This document shows positions 49,673 through 59,126 of a stretch of 64,000 nt of DNA, piece by piece; position 1 is the first letter of the stretch; each line of letters starts with the position of its first letter. This DNA is from Gilvimarinus chinensis DSM 19667 (GTDB lineage: Bacteria; Pseudomonadota; Gammaproteobacteria; Pseudomonadales; Cellvibrionaceae): contig NZ_KB898706.1 of assembly GCF_000377745.1 (NCBI RefSeq), forward strand, positions 829,955 to 893,954, read 5' to 3'. A program made the position numbers and the translations under genes. The notes below the pieces were generated by a model that saw only the letters and a list, made by a program, of their open reading frames with translations, was not told the DNA's origin and made no database searches.

Positions 49673-51007
49673 TTAACCCTGCTTAGGTGTGTTTTTTTTA
49701 CGCCCGCCGCGGCGACGACGGCCGCTGTTGCCTCCGCCAGATTTGAGGCTTTTAACCATGGTCTGACGTTCAGCTTCATCGGCACTTTGAAATTTGGTCC
49801 ACCACTGCCCCAGACCGCCGAGCTTTTCTCCGGCATCTTCGCGCAACAGGGTGAAATCGTAAGCGGCGCGAAAGCGTGGGTGCTCTACTAATTTAAAAGC
49901 GCGTCCGCCGCTTCTCAGCGTGAGACGGTGTTGCATATCCCAGATTTCGCGCATGGGAATCAGAAAACGCTTAGGTATAGAGGTGCGCGCCAACTGCTGC
50001 CCTACAGCCTGGCTGGCTGCCTCAGCAAAGGCCTGCCCCTGAGGCATGGAGCCTTGCAGTTGTTTTAACTTGGCCTGCTGTACCGGCCAAAGTAGCGCCG
50101 CGTAAATAAACGCAGGGGTGATCGATTTACCCGCCCGTATGCGTTTGTCGGTATTGCACATGCACTGTTCAACCAACGCCATAGCAATCGGATCGCCAGT
50201 GGCTAGTTGCGCTTCGGTGCCCGGAAACAGCTGACCGAACAAATTGTATTCGCGCAGAAGATGAAACGTTGCTGTGGCTGAACCTGCGAGAAACAGCTTC
50301 AGTACTTCTTCAAACAACCGTGCTGGCGGGATGTTGGCCAGTAAATCGGCGAGCGGACGGATAGGCGCTTCGGTTTGGGGGGCAATGGTAAAACCCAGTT
50401 TGGCCGCAAAACGCACGGCACGCAGCATGCGCACCGGATCTTCCTGGTAGCGAGTTGTGGCATCGCCAATAATGCGCAAAGTGCGCTTTTCCAGATCGTG
50501 GATACCGCCGGTGAAATCGTGGACGGCAAAACCATCCAGTGAGTAGTAAAGCGCATTAACCGTAAAATCGCGGCGCACGGCGTCTGATTGCACGCTGCCG
50601 TACACATTGTCGCGCAGCACCATGCCATGTTCATTGCGGGCAGCCTCGTGGTGACCCCGAAAGGTGGTCACTTCAATGATTTCACGGCCAAAACGTACAT
50701 GAACAATTTTGAAACGGCGGCCGATGATACGGGCACCACGAAAAAGGCTTTTTACTTGTTCGGGTTTGGCGTTAGTGGCAACGTCGAAGTCTTTGGGGTG
50801 AGCGCCAAGCAGCAGGTCTCTGACTCCGCCGCCTACCAGGTATGCCTCGTAGCCGTGGTCATTAAGTTGTCTCATGACCTTAATGGCGGCGTGACTGATG
50901 AGTTTGCGCGATACATTGTGCTGATCGCGGGGGATGATAATCGGCTGTTGCGTGGTATTGGAGTTGGAGCCCTTAGGGGAGATCAGTTTAAACAGCCGTT
51001 TTAGCAT
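49673..51007 (-). CDS. pcnB: Poly(A) polymerase I
   Basis: 444 residues from ATG 51007, which gives the same N-terminal layout as E. coli PcnB (basic leader, then IPRDQHNVSRKLIS). Nucleotidyltransferase core YLVGGGVRDLLLGAHPKDFDVATNA with the catalytic DxD, followed by RRFKIVHVRFGREIIEVTTFRG and RDFTVNALYY. The C-terminus is Arg-rich (SGRRRRGGRKKN), as in other PAP I. Adds A-tails to RNAs for decay. A longer in-frame start at 51193 would run through the upstream terminator and is unlikely. Confidence 0.95.
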   Translation of the reverse strand: MLKRLFKLISPKGSNSNTTQQPIIIPRDQHNVSRKLISHAAIKVMRQLNDHGYEAYLVGGGVRDLLLGAHPKDFDVATNAKPEQVKSLFRGARIIGRRFKIVHVRFGREIIEVTTFRGHHEAARNEHGMVLRDNVYGSVQSDAVRRDFTVNALYYSLDGFAVHDFTGGIHDLEKRTLRIIGDATTRYQEDPVRMLRAVRFAAKLGFTIAPQTEAPIRPLADLLANIPPARLFEEVLKLFLAGSATATFHLLREYNLFGQLFPGTEAQLATGDPIAMALVEQCMCNTDKRIRAGKSITPAFIYAALLWPVQQAKLKQLQGSMPQGQAFAEAASQAVGQQLARTSIPKRFLIPMREIWDMQHRLTLRSGGRAFKLVEHPRFRAAYDFTLLREDAGEKLGGLGQWWTKFQSADEAERQTMVKSLKSGGGNSGRRRRGGRKKNTPKQG

Positions 51008-51144
51008 AGAGAGTTCTACAAAATGTGTGGTTGCGCTGGCAAGCGTAAATAAAGTATGAGCAGAGTTTAGCATGGTGCTTACTGGCGTGAAAGTTGCGGT
51101 AAATTGCAGCGAGCAGCCTGCGGGGTTGGCTTTTTCGGGGCCGG

Positions 51145-51522
51145 AAAGCAAAACGGGAAAGCTTACGCTTTCCCGTTGGAGTGGGCGGCACAATAAAGTA
51201 CCCTGAAAATCAAGGGCGTTGCGTCCGTGCCCAGTCCAAATTACGTGCGTTCCTTTCCGGTGCCTAGTCAGTCATTCCGCTTTTTATTATCGTCTTATTT
51301 TTATTGTTCAAACGTCGTTCTTATTATTTGTTGTTGTTTTACTTTTCAGTTTCTTATTGTTTGTTGTTATTTTTATCCAGTTTTCGTTTTTTATTATTTG
51401 TTGTTCTTATTATTGAACTTATGCGTCTTCTAATTGTTTATTGTTGTTATTAAAGCTTCAGTTTCTTATTGTTTGTTGTTGTTATTGTGTTGGTGTTTCT
51501 TATTGTTTGTTGTTGTTATGTA
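51145..51522 (-). ncRNA. crcZ: CrcZ-like catabolite-repression small RNA
   Basis: Between cbrB and pcnB, exactly where Pseudomonas has crcZ. Read on the minus strand, six copies of an A-rich unit with the core AACAACAA or AACAAACAATAAG occur at 51499-51520, 51465-51486, 51431-51451, 51391-51410, 51353-51370 and 51320-51340, plus a degenerate one near 51294. In Pseudomonas such CA motifs sequester Hfq/Crc. A sigma-54 promoter precedes it and a perfect 11-bp hairpin (AACGGGAAAGC at 51152-51162 with 51167-51177, loop GTAA, then TTTTGCTTT) ends it. Length about 375 nt, Pseudomonas CrcZ being about 400. Ends are estimated. Confidence 0.8.
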
Positions 51523-51533
51523 CGCGCTATAAA

Positions 51534-51548
51534 GCACTGCCCGTGCCA
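51534..51548 (-). promoter_or_regulatory. Sigma-54 promoter of the CrcZ-like RNA
   Basis: Minus strand TGGCACGGGCAGTGC: GG and GC elements are exactly 10 bp apart, matching TGGCACG-N4-TTGC with one mismatch. The start would lie about 12 nt downstream, near 51522. CbrB, encoded just upstream, is a sigma-54 activator. Confidence 0.8.
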
Positions 51549-51623
51549 AAACTGAAAAAAACATAAAAAACAAAGACTTAACTTTTTGGCTGGGCGTTAT
51601 ATTCTTTTTTGTTATTTCTCTCG

Positions 51624-51706
51624 GTTACAGACTTTTAGGGTTTTTGTTACGTCCGTGTGTGCGAGGTAACAACTTCTACGGGTAACGGATATGTGCGCGC
51701 AGTAAC
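51624..51706. promoter_or_regulatory. Candidate CbrB upstream activating sites
   Basis: Five GTTAC/GTAAC half-sites: GTTAC at 51624-51628 and 51646-51650, GTAAC at 51666-51670, 51682-51686 and 51702-51706. The middle pair forms TGTTAC-N15-GTAACA; neighbours are spaced 16-22 bp. They lie about 75-160 bp upstream of the sigma-54 promoter, the normal range for an enhancer-binding protein. Assignment to CbrB is inferred from position. Confidence 0.55.
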
Positions 51707-51788
51707 GCTTTGGCGCATCAAATGTCTTTTGGTGGAATTTTGCTCAAAAAGTGTGATTGGCTTCGATACTTAGCGAGAGGTGCCGCAC

Positions 51789-51817
51789 ACCCGCAGTGAC
51801 GAAGACGTCACGCGGGT
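51789..51817 (-). terminator. Strong hairpin downstream of cbrB
   Basis: ACCCGC-GTGACG pairs with CGTCAC-GCGGGT (12 bp with one bulged base, 4-nt loop), 32 nt after the cbrB stop. No U-run follows on the minus strand, so it may protect the mRNA end or act with Rho. Confidence 0.45.
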
Positions 51818-51848
51818 GGTTAGGGGTAGGGAATGTTTGACGTTTGTG

Positions 51849-53246
51849 TTACTTGCTGGTTGATTTACGGCGGGGAATGCCAAAGCGCTGACGACGTTCC
51901 CACAGGCATTTGCGGCTGACGCCGAGTTTTTTTGCCAGCTCGGTCTCGCTCATGGTGTCTTGATGCTCGAGAACAAACCGCTGGAAATAATCCTCAAGTG
52001 ACAGGTCTTCTGAGGGATCGATGTGCCGTGGTTGATTGTTGGCCGCCTCTCTCACCGCTTGGGCATAAGGGTTGTCGTCAACGGTGTCGTCAAGCAGAAC
52101 CAGGTCCAGATCAATTGCCAATAGCTCGTGGCCGATTTCACGGTCGTCTTCACACAGAATGACCGCACGCTGCATGGCGTTTTCAAGCTCGCGTACATTA
52201 CCGGGCCAGGTGTAAGTGGTGATGGCCTGAATAGCTTCGGGTGAGAGCTTTAAGTTGGGTTTGTTGAATTGGTGGCAATAGCGGCCCAGTAAGCTTTCGG
52301 CTAAATTTAAAATATCTTTGCCACGCTCGCGTAAAGGTGGCAGCTCGAGCTGAACTACATTAATGCGAAAGTACAGGTCTTCTCGGAATTTACCTTCACG
52401 AGCCAGGGCGCGGAGGTCTCTGTGAGTGGCTGCTACTAGGCGTACATCCACTTTACGTGATTCCACCGAGCCGAGCGGTCTAACTTCGCCTTCTTGCAGT
52501 ACACGCAGCAGACGGGCTTGTGCCTCTAGGGGCAGCTCACCGATCTCATCTAAAAACAGTGTGCCGCCATCGGCCGCCGCTACCAAACCCTCCCGAGTGC
52601 TGGCAGCCCCGGTAAAAGCGCCTTTCTCGTGACCGAATAGTTCTGATTCGATCAGGGTTTCGGGAATGGCGGCGCAGTTGACCGATATCATCAGTTCTTT
52701 GTGGCGTTTGCTTTGTTCGTGCAGCGAGCGGGCGACTAATTCTTTACCCGTACCTGTTTCACCGTGCACTAGCACTGTAGCGTCGGTGGGGGCTACCTTG
52801 GCGATGCGCGAGTAAAGCTTTTGCATCACATCCGATGAGCCGATCATGCCTGTCACTTTGCTGTCGCTCGGGGCACTCTGAGCTTTACCCTTCATTGACG
52901 CTTTGCCGATGACACGCTTTACCGCGCTGACCATTTCGTCGTGGTCAAAAGGTTTGGCGATGTAGTCCACCGCCCCCATACGCATAGAGTCTACCGCCGA
53001 GCGCAGGCTGGCGTAGCTGGTCATAATTAATACAGGTACATCGCCGGCGAGCTTGATCAGGTCTGTGCCAGGGGCTCCCGGCAGGCGTAAATCGCTGATG
53101 ATTAGTTGATAGTCAGTCAAGTTAAATTTTGAGGTGGCTTCTCGTACCGAAGGTGCCTCGCTGACTTCGTATTTGTTGCGCTCTAACAGTTTGCGCAGGG
53201 CGGTACGGATAATAGCTTCGTCTTCAACAACCAGAATTTTCGTCAT
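51849..53246 (-). CDS. cbrB: Sigma-54-dependent response regulator CbrB
   Basis: 465 residues. Receiver domain 1-120 (KILVVEDEAIIRTALRK; phospho-acceptor Asp in LIISDLRLPG). AAA+ domain at 140-380 with Walker A GETGTGKE, the sigma-54-contacting GAFTGA loop in ELFGHEKGAFTGA, and Walker B TLFLDEIGEL. Fis-type HTH at the end (ETELAKKLGVSRKCLWERRQRFG). With CbrA it controls carbon/nitrogen balance and activates crcZ in Pseudomonas. Gene order and the adjacent CrcZ-like RNA support the name. Six bp after cbrA. Confidence 0.92.
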   Translation of the reverse strand: MTKILVVEDEAIIRTALRKLLERNKYEVSEAPSVREATSKFNLTDYQLIISDLRLPGAPGTDLIKLAGDVPVLIMTSYASLRSAVDSMRMGAVDYIAKPFDHDEMVSAVKRVIGKASMKGKAQSAPSDSKVTGMIGSSDVMQKLYSRIAKVAPTDATVLVHGETGTGKELVARSLHEQSKRHKELMISVNCAAIPETLIESELFGHEKGAFTGAASTREGLVAAADGGTLFLDEIGELPLEAQARLLRVLQEGEVRPLGSVESRKVDVRLVAATHRDLRALAREGKFREDLYFRINVVQLELPPLRERGKDILNLAESLLGRYCHQFNKPNLKLSPEAIQAITTYTWPGNVRELENAMQRAVILCEDDREIGHELLAIDLDLVLLDDTVDDNPYAQAVREAANNQPRHIDPSEDLSLEDYFQRFVLEHQDTMSETELAKKLGVSRKCLWERRQRFGIPRRKSTSK

Positions 53247-53252
53247 AACTCG

Positions 53253-56200
53253 TCAATCGGCCTTCTCTGGGGCGTCGGTGGCGATGTGTGATAACACAGA
53301 GTCCAGGTGACGCGGCAATTTGATAACGATTTGCGCTCCGCGCTCAGTCGATGGGTTGGCGGGGCTGATAATATCCAGTGTGCCGCCGTGATCGTCGACA
53401 ATGCTGTACACCATAGCAAGCCCAAGACCAGTACCTTCGCCGGGATCTTTCGTGGTAAAAAATGGCTCGAGAATCTGGTCTAAGTAGTCAGGGTCTATGC
53501 CTTCCCCTTCATCGGTAACCGTGAGGGTGATGTTGTCCTCATCTTCAAAGCTCTCTAGCATAACACGACCTTCGGGATCGCTGGCATCCCTGGCGTTACT
53601 CAGCAGATTAATAAAAACCTGGATCATCTGTTGCTGATCTCCAGCAACGATGGCGTTTTCAGCTATGTCATTGCTAAAAGTTACCGGGTTTTTATCTTTT
53701 TGTAGCGACAAAAGGGCGATGGCCTCTTGAGCGCATTCTCTTAACCTAACTGCTTCAAAAGCGCTTTTCTTGTTGTGCCCACTATGGGAATAGCTAACCA
53801 GTGATTGCACTATTCGGGTGACGCGGTCGGTCTGGCTGAGAATTTGCTCAGCGGTTTCCAGTACTTCTGGGTTGTCAGATTCGTAGCGCAGGTTTTGGCA
53901 CAGGCAAGCAATCCCCGTAATTGGGTTGCCTATTTCATGAGCTACGCCAGCGGCCAGACGACCCACAGAGGCTAATCGTTCAGAGTGAATCAGTTCTTGT
54001 TCAAGCAGCTGAGTTTCAGTTACATCTTCGAGCAATATGACTTGATCGTCCTGCCCTATAGTGCTTCCTCGGCGATGATTGGCAGGGCCTTTAATGGCAG
54101 CTTTGTGCAGGCTGATCCAGTGGGGGCGTTTGTTGAGTGTGATTTCATGGCGGTATAGATGAGCATCGTCGCCGCCAGAGAAGTTTACCAGCAGATCGCA
54201 CCAGGGTTGTACGAGATCGTCTAGGTGAGACCCCAGTACATCATCCGCTTCAATGCCGGTAAGCTTGGCCATGGCGCGGTTCCACATCAGAATTTCCTTG
54301 TCCCGCCCCAGGGAGCAAACCGCCATAGGTAATTCTTGCAGAGTTTTACGATGATACAGGCGTAGATTGTTAAGCTCCGCTGAAAGCCCGGTCAAGTGGC
54401 TTCGGTATTGAGAGAGGCGGTTTTCAATCAGGTTAATGTCGACGGTATCACGGGCCTCAGCCAGTTTATAGGGAAGGTGATTGTCCATAATCTCGCCCGC
54501 TACGTGTATCCCCATCAGGCCCGATAGGTTTGCTTCAAGTTGGTCGCGTAGGCGGCGCAATGCGTAGGGGCGGCGCTCGGAAATTCCCAGTCCTAGCTGC
54601 CGCAGAGCTAAATCTACCTCTCGGCTGGCGGTGACTTTCCCCAAAGGTTTGGCCAGACGGGTTTTAAATTCGGCTGCAGAGTGTACGTCCAGTGCCTGAC
54701 GCACAGGGTGGGACAGTTCATCTGCAGCGCACAGTTCGGCACTGTAGGCTTCTTCTTCGGTCTGGCGGGTAAGTAGGGAAACACCGATAAATATAAGCGT
54801 GTTAAGGCCGAGCGAAATGACGGTAATTTCGCTCCAGTGGCTAATGCCTACGCTCAATGAGCCATCCCCGAAAGGCACATTTATGTGTTCCAGGCCAGTT
54901 AACATAGGAATGAGCAGGCCAATAAACCACACCAATGTACCCACGGTTAAGCCCGCAATCACGCCCCGGCGGTTGCCTCGGGTCCAGAAAACGATGGCAA
55001 AAATACCGGGTACAAATTGCAGGGTTTCAATAAAAGCGACCAGCGCCAGATGGAATAGGCTCTGACGATTGTCCAGCATCCAGTAAAAGAGATAGCCGCC
55101 TAAAAACAAGGCTGCGATTACAATACGGCGCAACCAGACCAGCTGCGAGTAAATATCCTGGCGGCGACGCAGGCGCAAAAACGGTAGCAGCCAGTGATTC
55201 ATTACCATTGTGGAAAGAGCCAGGGTGATCACCACCATGGCACCGGTTGAGGCTGATAAACCACCAATAAAGGCGAGAATGGTCAGGCTCGGGGACTCTG
55301 CCAGAATAGGCACTCCGAGAGTGAAGTATTGTGCAGGCAAAGGAACGGACAGTTCGAAGCCCGCCCACAAGATTGGAAAAATTGGCAGGGCCAGAAACAG
55401 CAAAAACAGAGGGAACGCCCAGGTGACGGTGCGGGTATTTCGCAAAATAGGGTTTTCGGCAACGCCCATGTGAAATATGTGCGGCATGGTGACAGCGGTG
55501 GCCACAAAGACGAGCAGCAAGGTGTGCGAGGCACCATCGCGAATAGGCGAGTGCAGCAGGGCAAGGTTTTCAGGATTTCGCTCTAGCCATTCATCCAGGC
55601 CGCTGAAGCCATCGAAGACGCCGTACACGGCTAATAAACCAATGGCGCACAAGGCAAATACTTTAAGCAGCGATTCAAACGCCATGGCGGTTATGAGGCC
55701 GCGATGGCGTTCGCGGTTAGAGCCGAATAGAACGGTAAATAATGCCAAAATACCGCAGTAGGTGAGCGCCATTAAATCTTTGAATGTTAAGCCTGTGCCC
55801 ACTAACGGAATGGCGGGATCGCGGCTGACTGTAAGAATGTGCATGGTGTCAGCAATAGCCTGAATCTGCAGGGCCATCAACGGTAAAATCCCCAGCAGCA
55901 TACACAAACTGGTCAGCGCCCCTATGCCGTGGCTGTGATAGCGAAAAACCAGTAAATCAGCCAGTGAATGCACTTGGTGGCGTCGAGCCAGCTCAGTGAT
56001 GGGGCCTAGAGCGACAGGCGCAAATAGAAACAGGGCACCTGTACCGAGGTAATAGGCGAGGGCACCGTAACCAAACTGGAAGGCGAGGTCGATAACGCCG
56101 TAAAAAGCCCAGGCGCTGGCGAAAATACCCAAGGATAAAATATAGGTAACAGGGTGTTCGGTAATGCTCCGGGGCAGCCAGTCGCGTTCGGTAATGGTGG

Positions 56201-56267
56201 CAATACCGAAAATTAGCAGCAGATAGCCAAGGCCTATCAGGGCAACATGGGTAAGTTCAAAGGTCAT
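53253..56267 (-). CDS. cbrA: Sensor kinase CbrA with fused SSSF transporter domain
   Basis: 1004 residues from ATG 56267 (ATGA overlap with the upstream small gene). Residues 1-490 are a sodium/solute symporter (SSSF) domain with about 13 transmembrane helices ([38 protein letters not shown]). A linker (STAC-like region) leads to a PAS domain at about 625-740 ([18 protein letters not shown]), a HisKA domain with His about 777 in GVAHEIGNP, and an HATPase domain ([25 protein letters not shown]). In Pseudomonas CbrA can take up histidine and phosphorylates CbrB. Confidence 0.92.
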   Translation of the reverse strand: MTFELTHVALIGLGYLLLIFGIATITERDWLPRSITEHPVTYILSLGIFASAWAFYGVIDLAFQFGYGALAYYLGTGALFLFAPVALGPITELARRHQVHSLADLLVFRYHSHGIGALTSLCMLLGILPLMALQIQAIADTMHILTVSRDPAIPLVGTGLTFKDLMALTYCGILALFTVLFGSNRERHRGLITAMAFESLLKVFALCAIGLLAVYGVFDGFSGLDEWLERNPENLALLHSPIRDGASHTLLLVFVATAVTMPHIFHMGVAENPILRNTRTVTWAFPLFLLFLALPIFPILWAGFELSVPLPAQYFTLGVPILAESPSLTILAFIGGLSASTGAMVVITLALSTMVMNHWLLPFLRLRRRQDIYSQLVWLRRIVIAALFLGGYLFYWMLDNRQSLFHLALVAFIETLQFVPGIFAIVFWTRGNRRGVIAGLTVGTLVWFIGLLIPMLTGLEHINVPFGDGSLSVGISHWSEITVISLGLNTLIFIGVSLLTRQTEEEAYSAELCAADELSHPVRQALDVHSAAEFKTRLAKPLGKVTASREVDLALRQLGLGISERRPYALRRLRDQLEANLSGLMGIHVAGEIMDNHLPYKLAEARDTVDINLIENRLSQYRSHLTGLSAELNNLRLYHRKTLQELPMAVCSLGRDKEILMWNRAMAKLTGIEADDVLGSHLDDLVQPWCDLLVNFSGGDDAHLYRHEITLNKRPHWISLHKAAIKGPANHRRGSTIGQDDQVILLEDVTETQLLEQELIHSERLASVGRLAAGVAHEIGNPITGIACLCQNLRYESDNPEVLETAEQILSQTDRVTRIVQSLVSYSHSGHNKKSAFEAVRLRECAQEAIALLSLQKDKNPVTFSNDIAENAIVAGDQQQMIQVFINLLSNARDASDPEGRVMLESFEDEDNITLTVTDEGEGIDPDYLDQILEPFFTTKDPGEGTGLGLAMVYSIVDDHGGTLDIISPANPSTERGAQIVIKLPRHLDSVLSHIATDAPEKAD

Positions 56268-56434
56268 GAGGGTTTCTTTCGGGCTTGTACTGCGTAGGCG
56301 ATACCAATAACCAATACCCACATAATGTAAGGCCGGTACCAAGCGCCCTCGGGGTTGACGATCCAGGTGAACAGCGTCGGTGAAAATATATAGGCGATCA
56401 GCAACAGCAAGATCACCAGGCGCTGATTGTTCAT
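56264..56434 (-). CDS. Small two-helix membrane protein between gluQ and cbrA
   Basis: 56 residues from ATG 56434, overlapping the gluQ stop and the cbrA start, both as ATGA. Two hydrophobic segments (RLVILLLLIAYIFSPTLF and YIMWVLVIGIAYAV) with a basic tail. Pseudomonas genomes carry a similar small gene in this slot; translational coupling suggests it works with CbrA, but this is not shown. Confidence 0.7.
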   Translation of the reverse strand: MNNQRLVILLLLIAYIFSPTLFTWIVNPEGAWYRPYIMWVLVIGIAYAVQARKKPS

Positions 56435-57354
56435 GTATTGTCCATGCTTGTAGTCAAGGGGGCACCGGCCAAAGCATCGCGCCGCCAGTGATGAGTGGCC
56501 CAGTGTAACAGGCTGGCGCAATCGCTGTGCGCAAGTTCAAGGGGGGGATTTTGCCTTAGATGCACCAGTGCTTGCCAGAGGTTTGCATTGGCTTTGCGGT
56601 TGTCTAATGCCGGTGCCTGGTTCTGTTTGCTTAGCTTGCGCCCATCGGCACCACAAACCGTGGGTATGTGGCCGTATAGGGGGGGCTTTTGCTGCAGTAA
56701 CTCAAAGAATCGAATCTGGCGTGCGGTCACAGGAAGCAAGTCATTGCCACGCACCACATGAGTGACCCCTTGATAGATGTCGTCGGCAACAACAGCCAGT
56801 TGATAACCGAAAAGCCCGTCTTTACGCACCACGATCGCATCGCCCACCTCTTGAGCAAGGTTTTGCTCCTGTGGTCCGGCAAATAGGTCTGAAAAATGTA
56901 ACAAGTGGGGTAGGTGTGAAACAGGCTCAGGCAGCCCGTAAAGTTTCAGTCTCCAGGCCGTTTGACCCTTGTTGGTTGGGCGAGTATTTCGGCAGTGGCC
57001 GTTATAAACCCCGCCCATGGCTTTCACATCTTGCCGGGTGCAATCGCAAGGGTAGGTTAGGTCGCTCTGTTCCAGTCTGGATAACAGCTCTAGGTAGGCC
57101 GCAGTGCGCTGGCTTTGCCACAGAACTTCGCCGTCCCAGTGTAAGCCGTGCGCTTCAAGCGTAGTCAGGATGTGGTCAGCGGCACCTGGCTGCTCTCGTG
57201 GAGGGTCTATGTCGTCAATGCGAACGAGCCAGCGGCCCCGATGATGACGTGCATCCAGGTAGCTTGCCAATGCGGCCGCCAGCGATCCAGCGTGTAAAGG
57301 GCCGGAAGGTGAGGGGGCAAAACGACCAGTGTATGAAGTGTGGGTGAGTGCCAA
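56431..57354 (-). CDS. gluQ: Glutamyl-Q tRNA(Asp) synthetase
   Basis: 307 residues. GRFAPSPSGPLHAGSLAAAL carries the class I HIGH-like motif (HAGS); the zinc site is CDCT...YNGHC (about 103-121); the KMSKS equivalent is RKLSKQN. It lacks the anticodon-binding domain of full GluRS. Charges glutamate onto queuosine of tRNA-Asp. Follows dksA as in most gammaproteobacteria. Confidence 0.94.
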   Translation of the reverse strand: MALTHTSYTGRFAPSPSGPLHAGSLAAALASYLDARHHRGRWLVRIDDIDPPREQPGAADHILTTLEAHGLHWDGEVLWQSQRTAAYLELLSRLEQSDLTYPCDCTRQDVKAMGGVYNGHCRNTRPTNKGQTAWRLKLYGLPEPVSHLPHLLHFSDLFAGPQEQNLAQEVGDAIVVRKDGLFGYQLAVVADDIYQGVTHVVRGNDLLPVTARQIRFFELLQQKPPLYGHIPTVCGADGRKLSKQNQAPALDNRKANANLWQALVHLRQNPPLELAHSDCASLLHWATHHWRRDALAGAPLTTSMDNT

Positions 57355-57396
57355 GGTGATATCGGCCGGTTTTACCCGGCCGGCTTAACCGGGCGT

Positions 57397-57840
57397 TTAA
57401 CCGCCCACTTGTTTTTCTTTGATTTCAGCCAGGGTTTTGCAGTCAACGCACAAAGTGGCGGTTGGACGCGCTTCCAGGCGACGAATGCCTATTTCAACGC
57501 CGCAAGCGTCGCAAAAGCCGTAGTCTTCGTTTTCGATCAGCTCCAGTGTGCTGTCGATTTTCCGAATTAACTTGCGTTCACGATCACGGGTGCGAAGTTC
57601 CAGGCTGAACTCTTCTTCCTGACTGGCGCGATCGGCCGGATCGGGAAAGTTGGCTGCTTCGTCTTTCATGTGGCTCATGGTGCGGTCGACTTCTTCCATC
57701 AACTCTCTACGCCAGGCCAGCAACAGCTGTTGAAAGTGCTCCAGCTGTTTCTCATTCATGTACTCTTCACCCTTCTTTTCTTTGTAGGGTGCAAAGGTGC
57801 GCAGCGTATAGCTTTCGGCTTGAGCTGAACTGTTGGGCAT
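57397..57840 (-). CDS. dksA: RNA polymerase-binding transcription factor DksA
   Basis: 147 residues. Coiled-coil tip motif [11 protein letters not shown] (DxxDxA) and the four-Cys zinc finger [19 protein letters not shown]...CVDC. Works with ppGpp at the RNAP secondary channel to control rRNA, tRNA and amino-acid promoters. The N-terminus up to MNEKQLEHF matches E. coli-type DksA. Confidence 0.96.
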   Translation of the reverse strand: MPNSSAQAESYTLRTFAPYKEKKGEEYMNEKQLEHFQQLLLAWRRELMEEVDRTMSHMKDEAANFPDPADRASQEEEFSLELRTRDRERKLIRKIDSTLELIENEDYGFCDACGVEIGIRRLEARPTATLCVDCKTLAEIKEKQVGG

Positions 57841-58042
57841 AGGTTACGCCTCTCATCTCCTGAAGAACCTGCCAGGCTTTTGCCTGCCAGCTTATGGTTA
57901 CTGTCGCGTCATCACGACGCTTCGCCAATCTTCCCTTACCGCCAGCGGGGGTGCTAAAACGGAAGGAAAGCGAAGCTACCAGATTCGCAACTACCGTTCC
58001 AGTGTTTTTTGCACTTTTATGCCCGTTATCCGTCCTGCTGGT

Positions 58043-58048
58043 TATAAT
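58043..58048 (+). promoter_or_regulatory. -10 element of the sfsA promoter
   Basis: Perfect TATAAT with an upstream TG, 27 nt before the sfsA GTG; no good -35. The 234-bp dksA-sfsA gap otherwise holds only the divergent leaders. Confidence 0.5.
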
Positions 58049-58074
58049 GCCTCGTTTTTGGGCGGAGGCATGCA

Positions 58075-58785
58075 GTGACGGCTAAGCATCAGTGGCAGCA
58101 GGGCACATTGGTTCGGCGCTATAAACGTTTTTTGGCGGACGTAATCACCGCAACTGGCGAGCAAATTACCATTCATTGCCCCAACACGGGGTCGATGCGT
58201 CATTGCATCAGCGAGGGATCACCCTGCTGGTATTCCTATTCTGATAGTAAAACCCGCAAGTATCCGCACACTTGGGAGGTGGCCACGACGCCAATCGGTC
58301 ATTTGGCTGGTATCAACACAGGCCGCGCGAATCACCTTGTTCGCGAAGCGCTGGAAACCGGGGTCATACAACCTTTAGCTGGTTATGAGGCTTTGCGAGC
58401 CGAAGTCAAATACGGTGCCGAAAACTCCCGCATCGATTTTTTACTCACCGGTGGCGGCCCAGACTGCTACATCGAGGTCAAAAACGTTACGTTAATGGAA
58501 GAGGCCGGCCAAGGCCTGTTTCCGGATGCGGTAAGCAGCCGAGGTACAAAGCATCTGCGGGAATTGATGAGTATGGTCCAGCAGGGGCACCGCGCCATGT
58601 TGCTGTTTTGTGTGCAGCATACGGGCATTGAAACCGTAGCTCCGGCGGACGATATTGACCCCTTGTATGGGAAAACTCTACGTGAAGCCGTCGCTGCAGG
58701 CGTAGAGATACTGGCTTATAAAGCCCTTATTGACCCGACTAACAGTCTGATTCGCTTAGCGGAACCAATGCCGGTTCGTTTATAG
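58075..58785 (+). CDS. sfsA: Sugar fermentation stimulation protein homologue
   Basis: 236 residues from GTG 58075 (GGAGG site 8 nt upstream). Core motifs HCPNTGSM (residues 27-34), TGRANHLVREAL and the nuclease-like KYGAENSRIDFLL...CYIEVKNVTL. SfsA has an OB-like N-domain and a PD-(D/E)XK-type C-domain; E. coli SfsA binds DNA and affects maltose genes, while the enzymatic role is uncertain. Beside dksA as in E. coli and Pseudomonas. Confidence 0.94.
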   Translation: MTAKHQWQQGTLVRRYKRFLADVITATGEQITIHCPNTGSMRHCISEGSPCWYSYSDSKTRKYPHTWEVATTPIGHLAGINTGRANHLVREALETGVIQPLAGYEALRAEVKYGAENSRIDFLLTGGGPDCYIEVKNVTLMEEAGQGLFPDAVSSRGTKHLRELMSMVQQGHRAMLLFCVQHTGIETVAPADDIDPLYGKTLREAVAAGVEILAYKALIDPTNSLIRLAEPMPVRL

Positions 58786-58787
58786 CG

Positions 58788-59126
58788 TCAGCTTTGTAAG
58801 TAAATCATGCCGCCTGATTCTATAACGGGTAATCTCTCTAACGATTGTCCGGGGCAGGGGCCGCTGACACACTGTCCGGTTTCAATGACAAACAGTGCGC
58901 CGTGGTTAGCGCATTGTATGAGGCTGCCGTCGTGGGTGAGAAACTCATGCTCAACCCATTCCAGAGGAATTGAAATATGCGGGCAACGATTGCGATAGGC
59001 ATAAATTTGACCGCCCTTGCGAACCAGCAGTAGGGATAAGTCGGTGCTTTCACGCGTCAGTTTATAGCCTCGACTGCGCCCCTCAGCTACCTCTTTACTG
59101 GCGCATAGACTTGTCATCTCGCTCAT
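58788..59126 (-). CDS. Small Rieske [2Fe-2S] protein
   Basis: 112 residues. Cluster ligands in RNRCPHISIPLEW (CxH) and IQCANHGALF (CxxH). Single-domain Rieske ferredoxin-like, cytosolic since no signal peptide is seen. Its start overlaps the HtrA-like gene's stop by 4 nt. Electron-transfer role; partner unknown. Confidence 0.88.
   Translation of the reverse strand: MSEMTSLCASKEVAEGRSRGYKLTRESTDLSLLLVRKGGQIYAYRNRCPHISIPLEWVEHEFLTHDGSLIQCANHGALFVIETGQCVSGPCPGQSLERLPVIESGGMIYLQS

Noticed and set aside
49673-51193. Longer PcnB starting at 51193
   Set aside because: The extra 62 codons cross the CrcZ-like terminator and have no similarity to PcnB N-termini; ATG 51007 gives the family layout.
51219-51433. 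Plus-strand reading frames of 65-68 residues rich in Phe/Leu/Val/Tyr/Cys
   Set aside because: They are the complement of the A-rich repeats of the CrcZ-like RNA; the hydrophobicity is a by-product of TTGTTGTT repeats.
51280-51520. Regular short repeats considered as a CRISPR array
   Set aside because: Units are about 20-nt low-complexity motifs at irregular spacing with no unique spacers and no cas genes; fits CA motifs of CrcZ.
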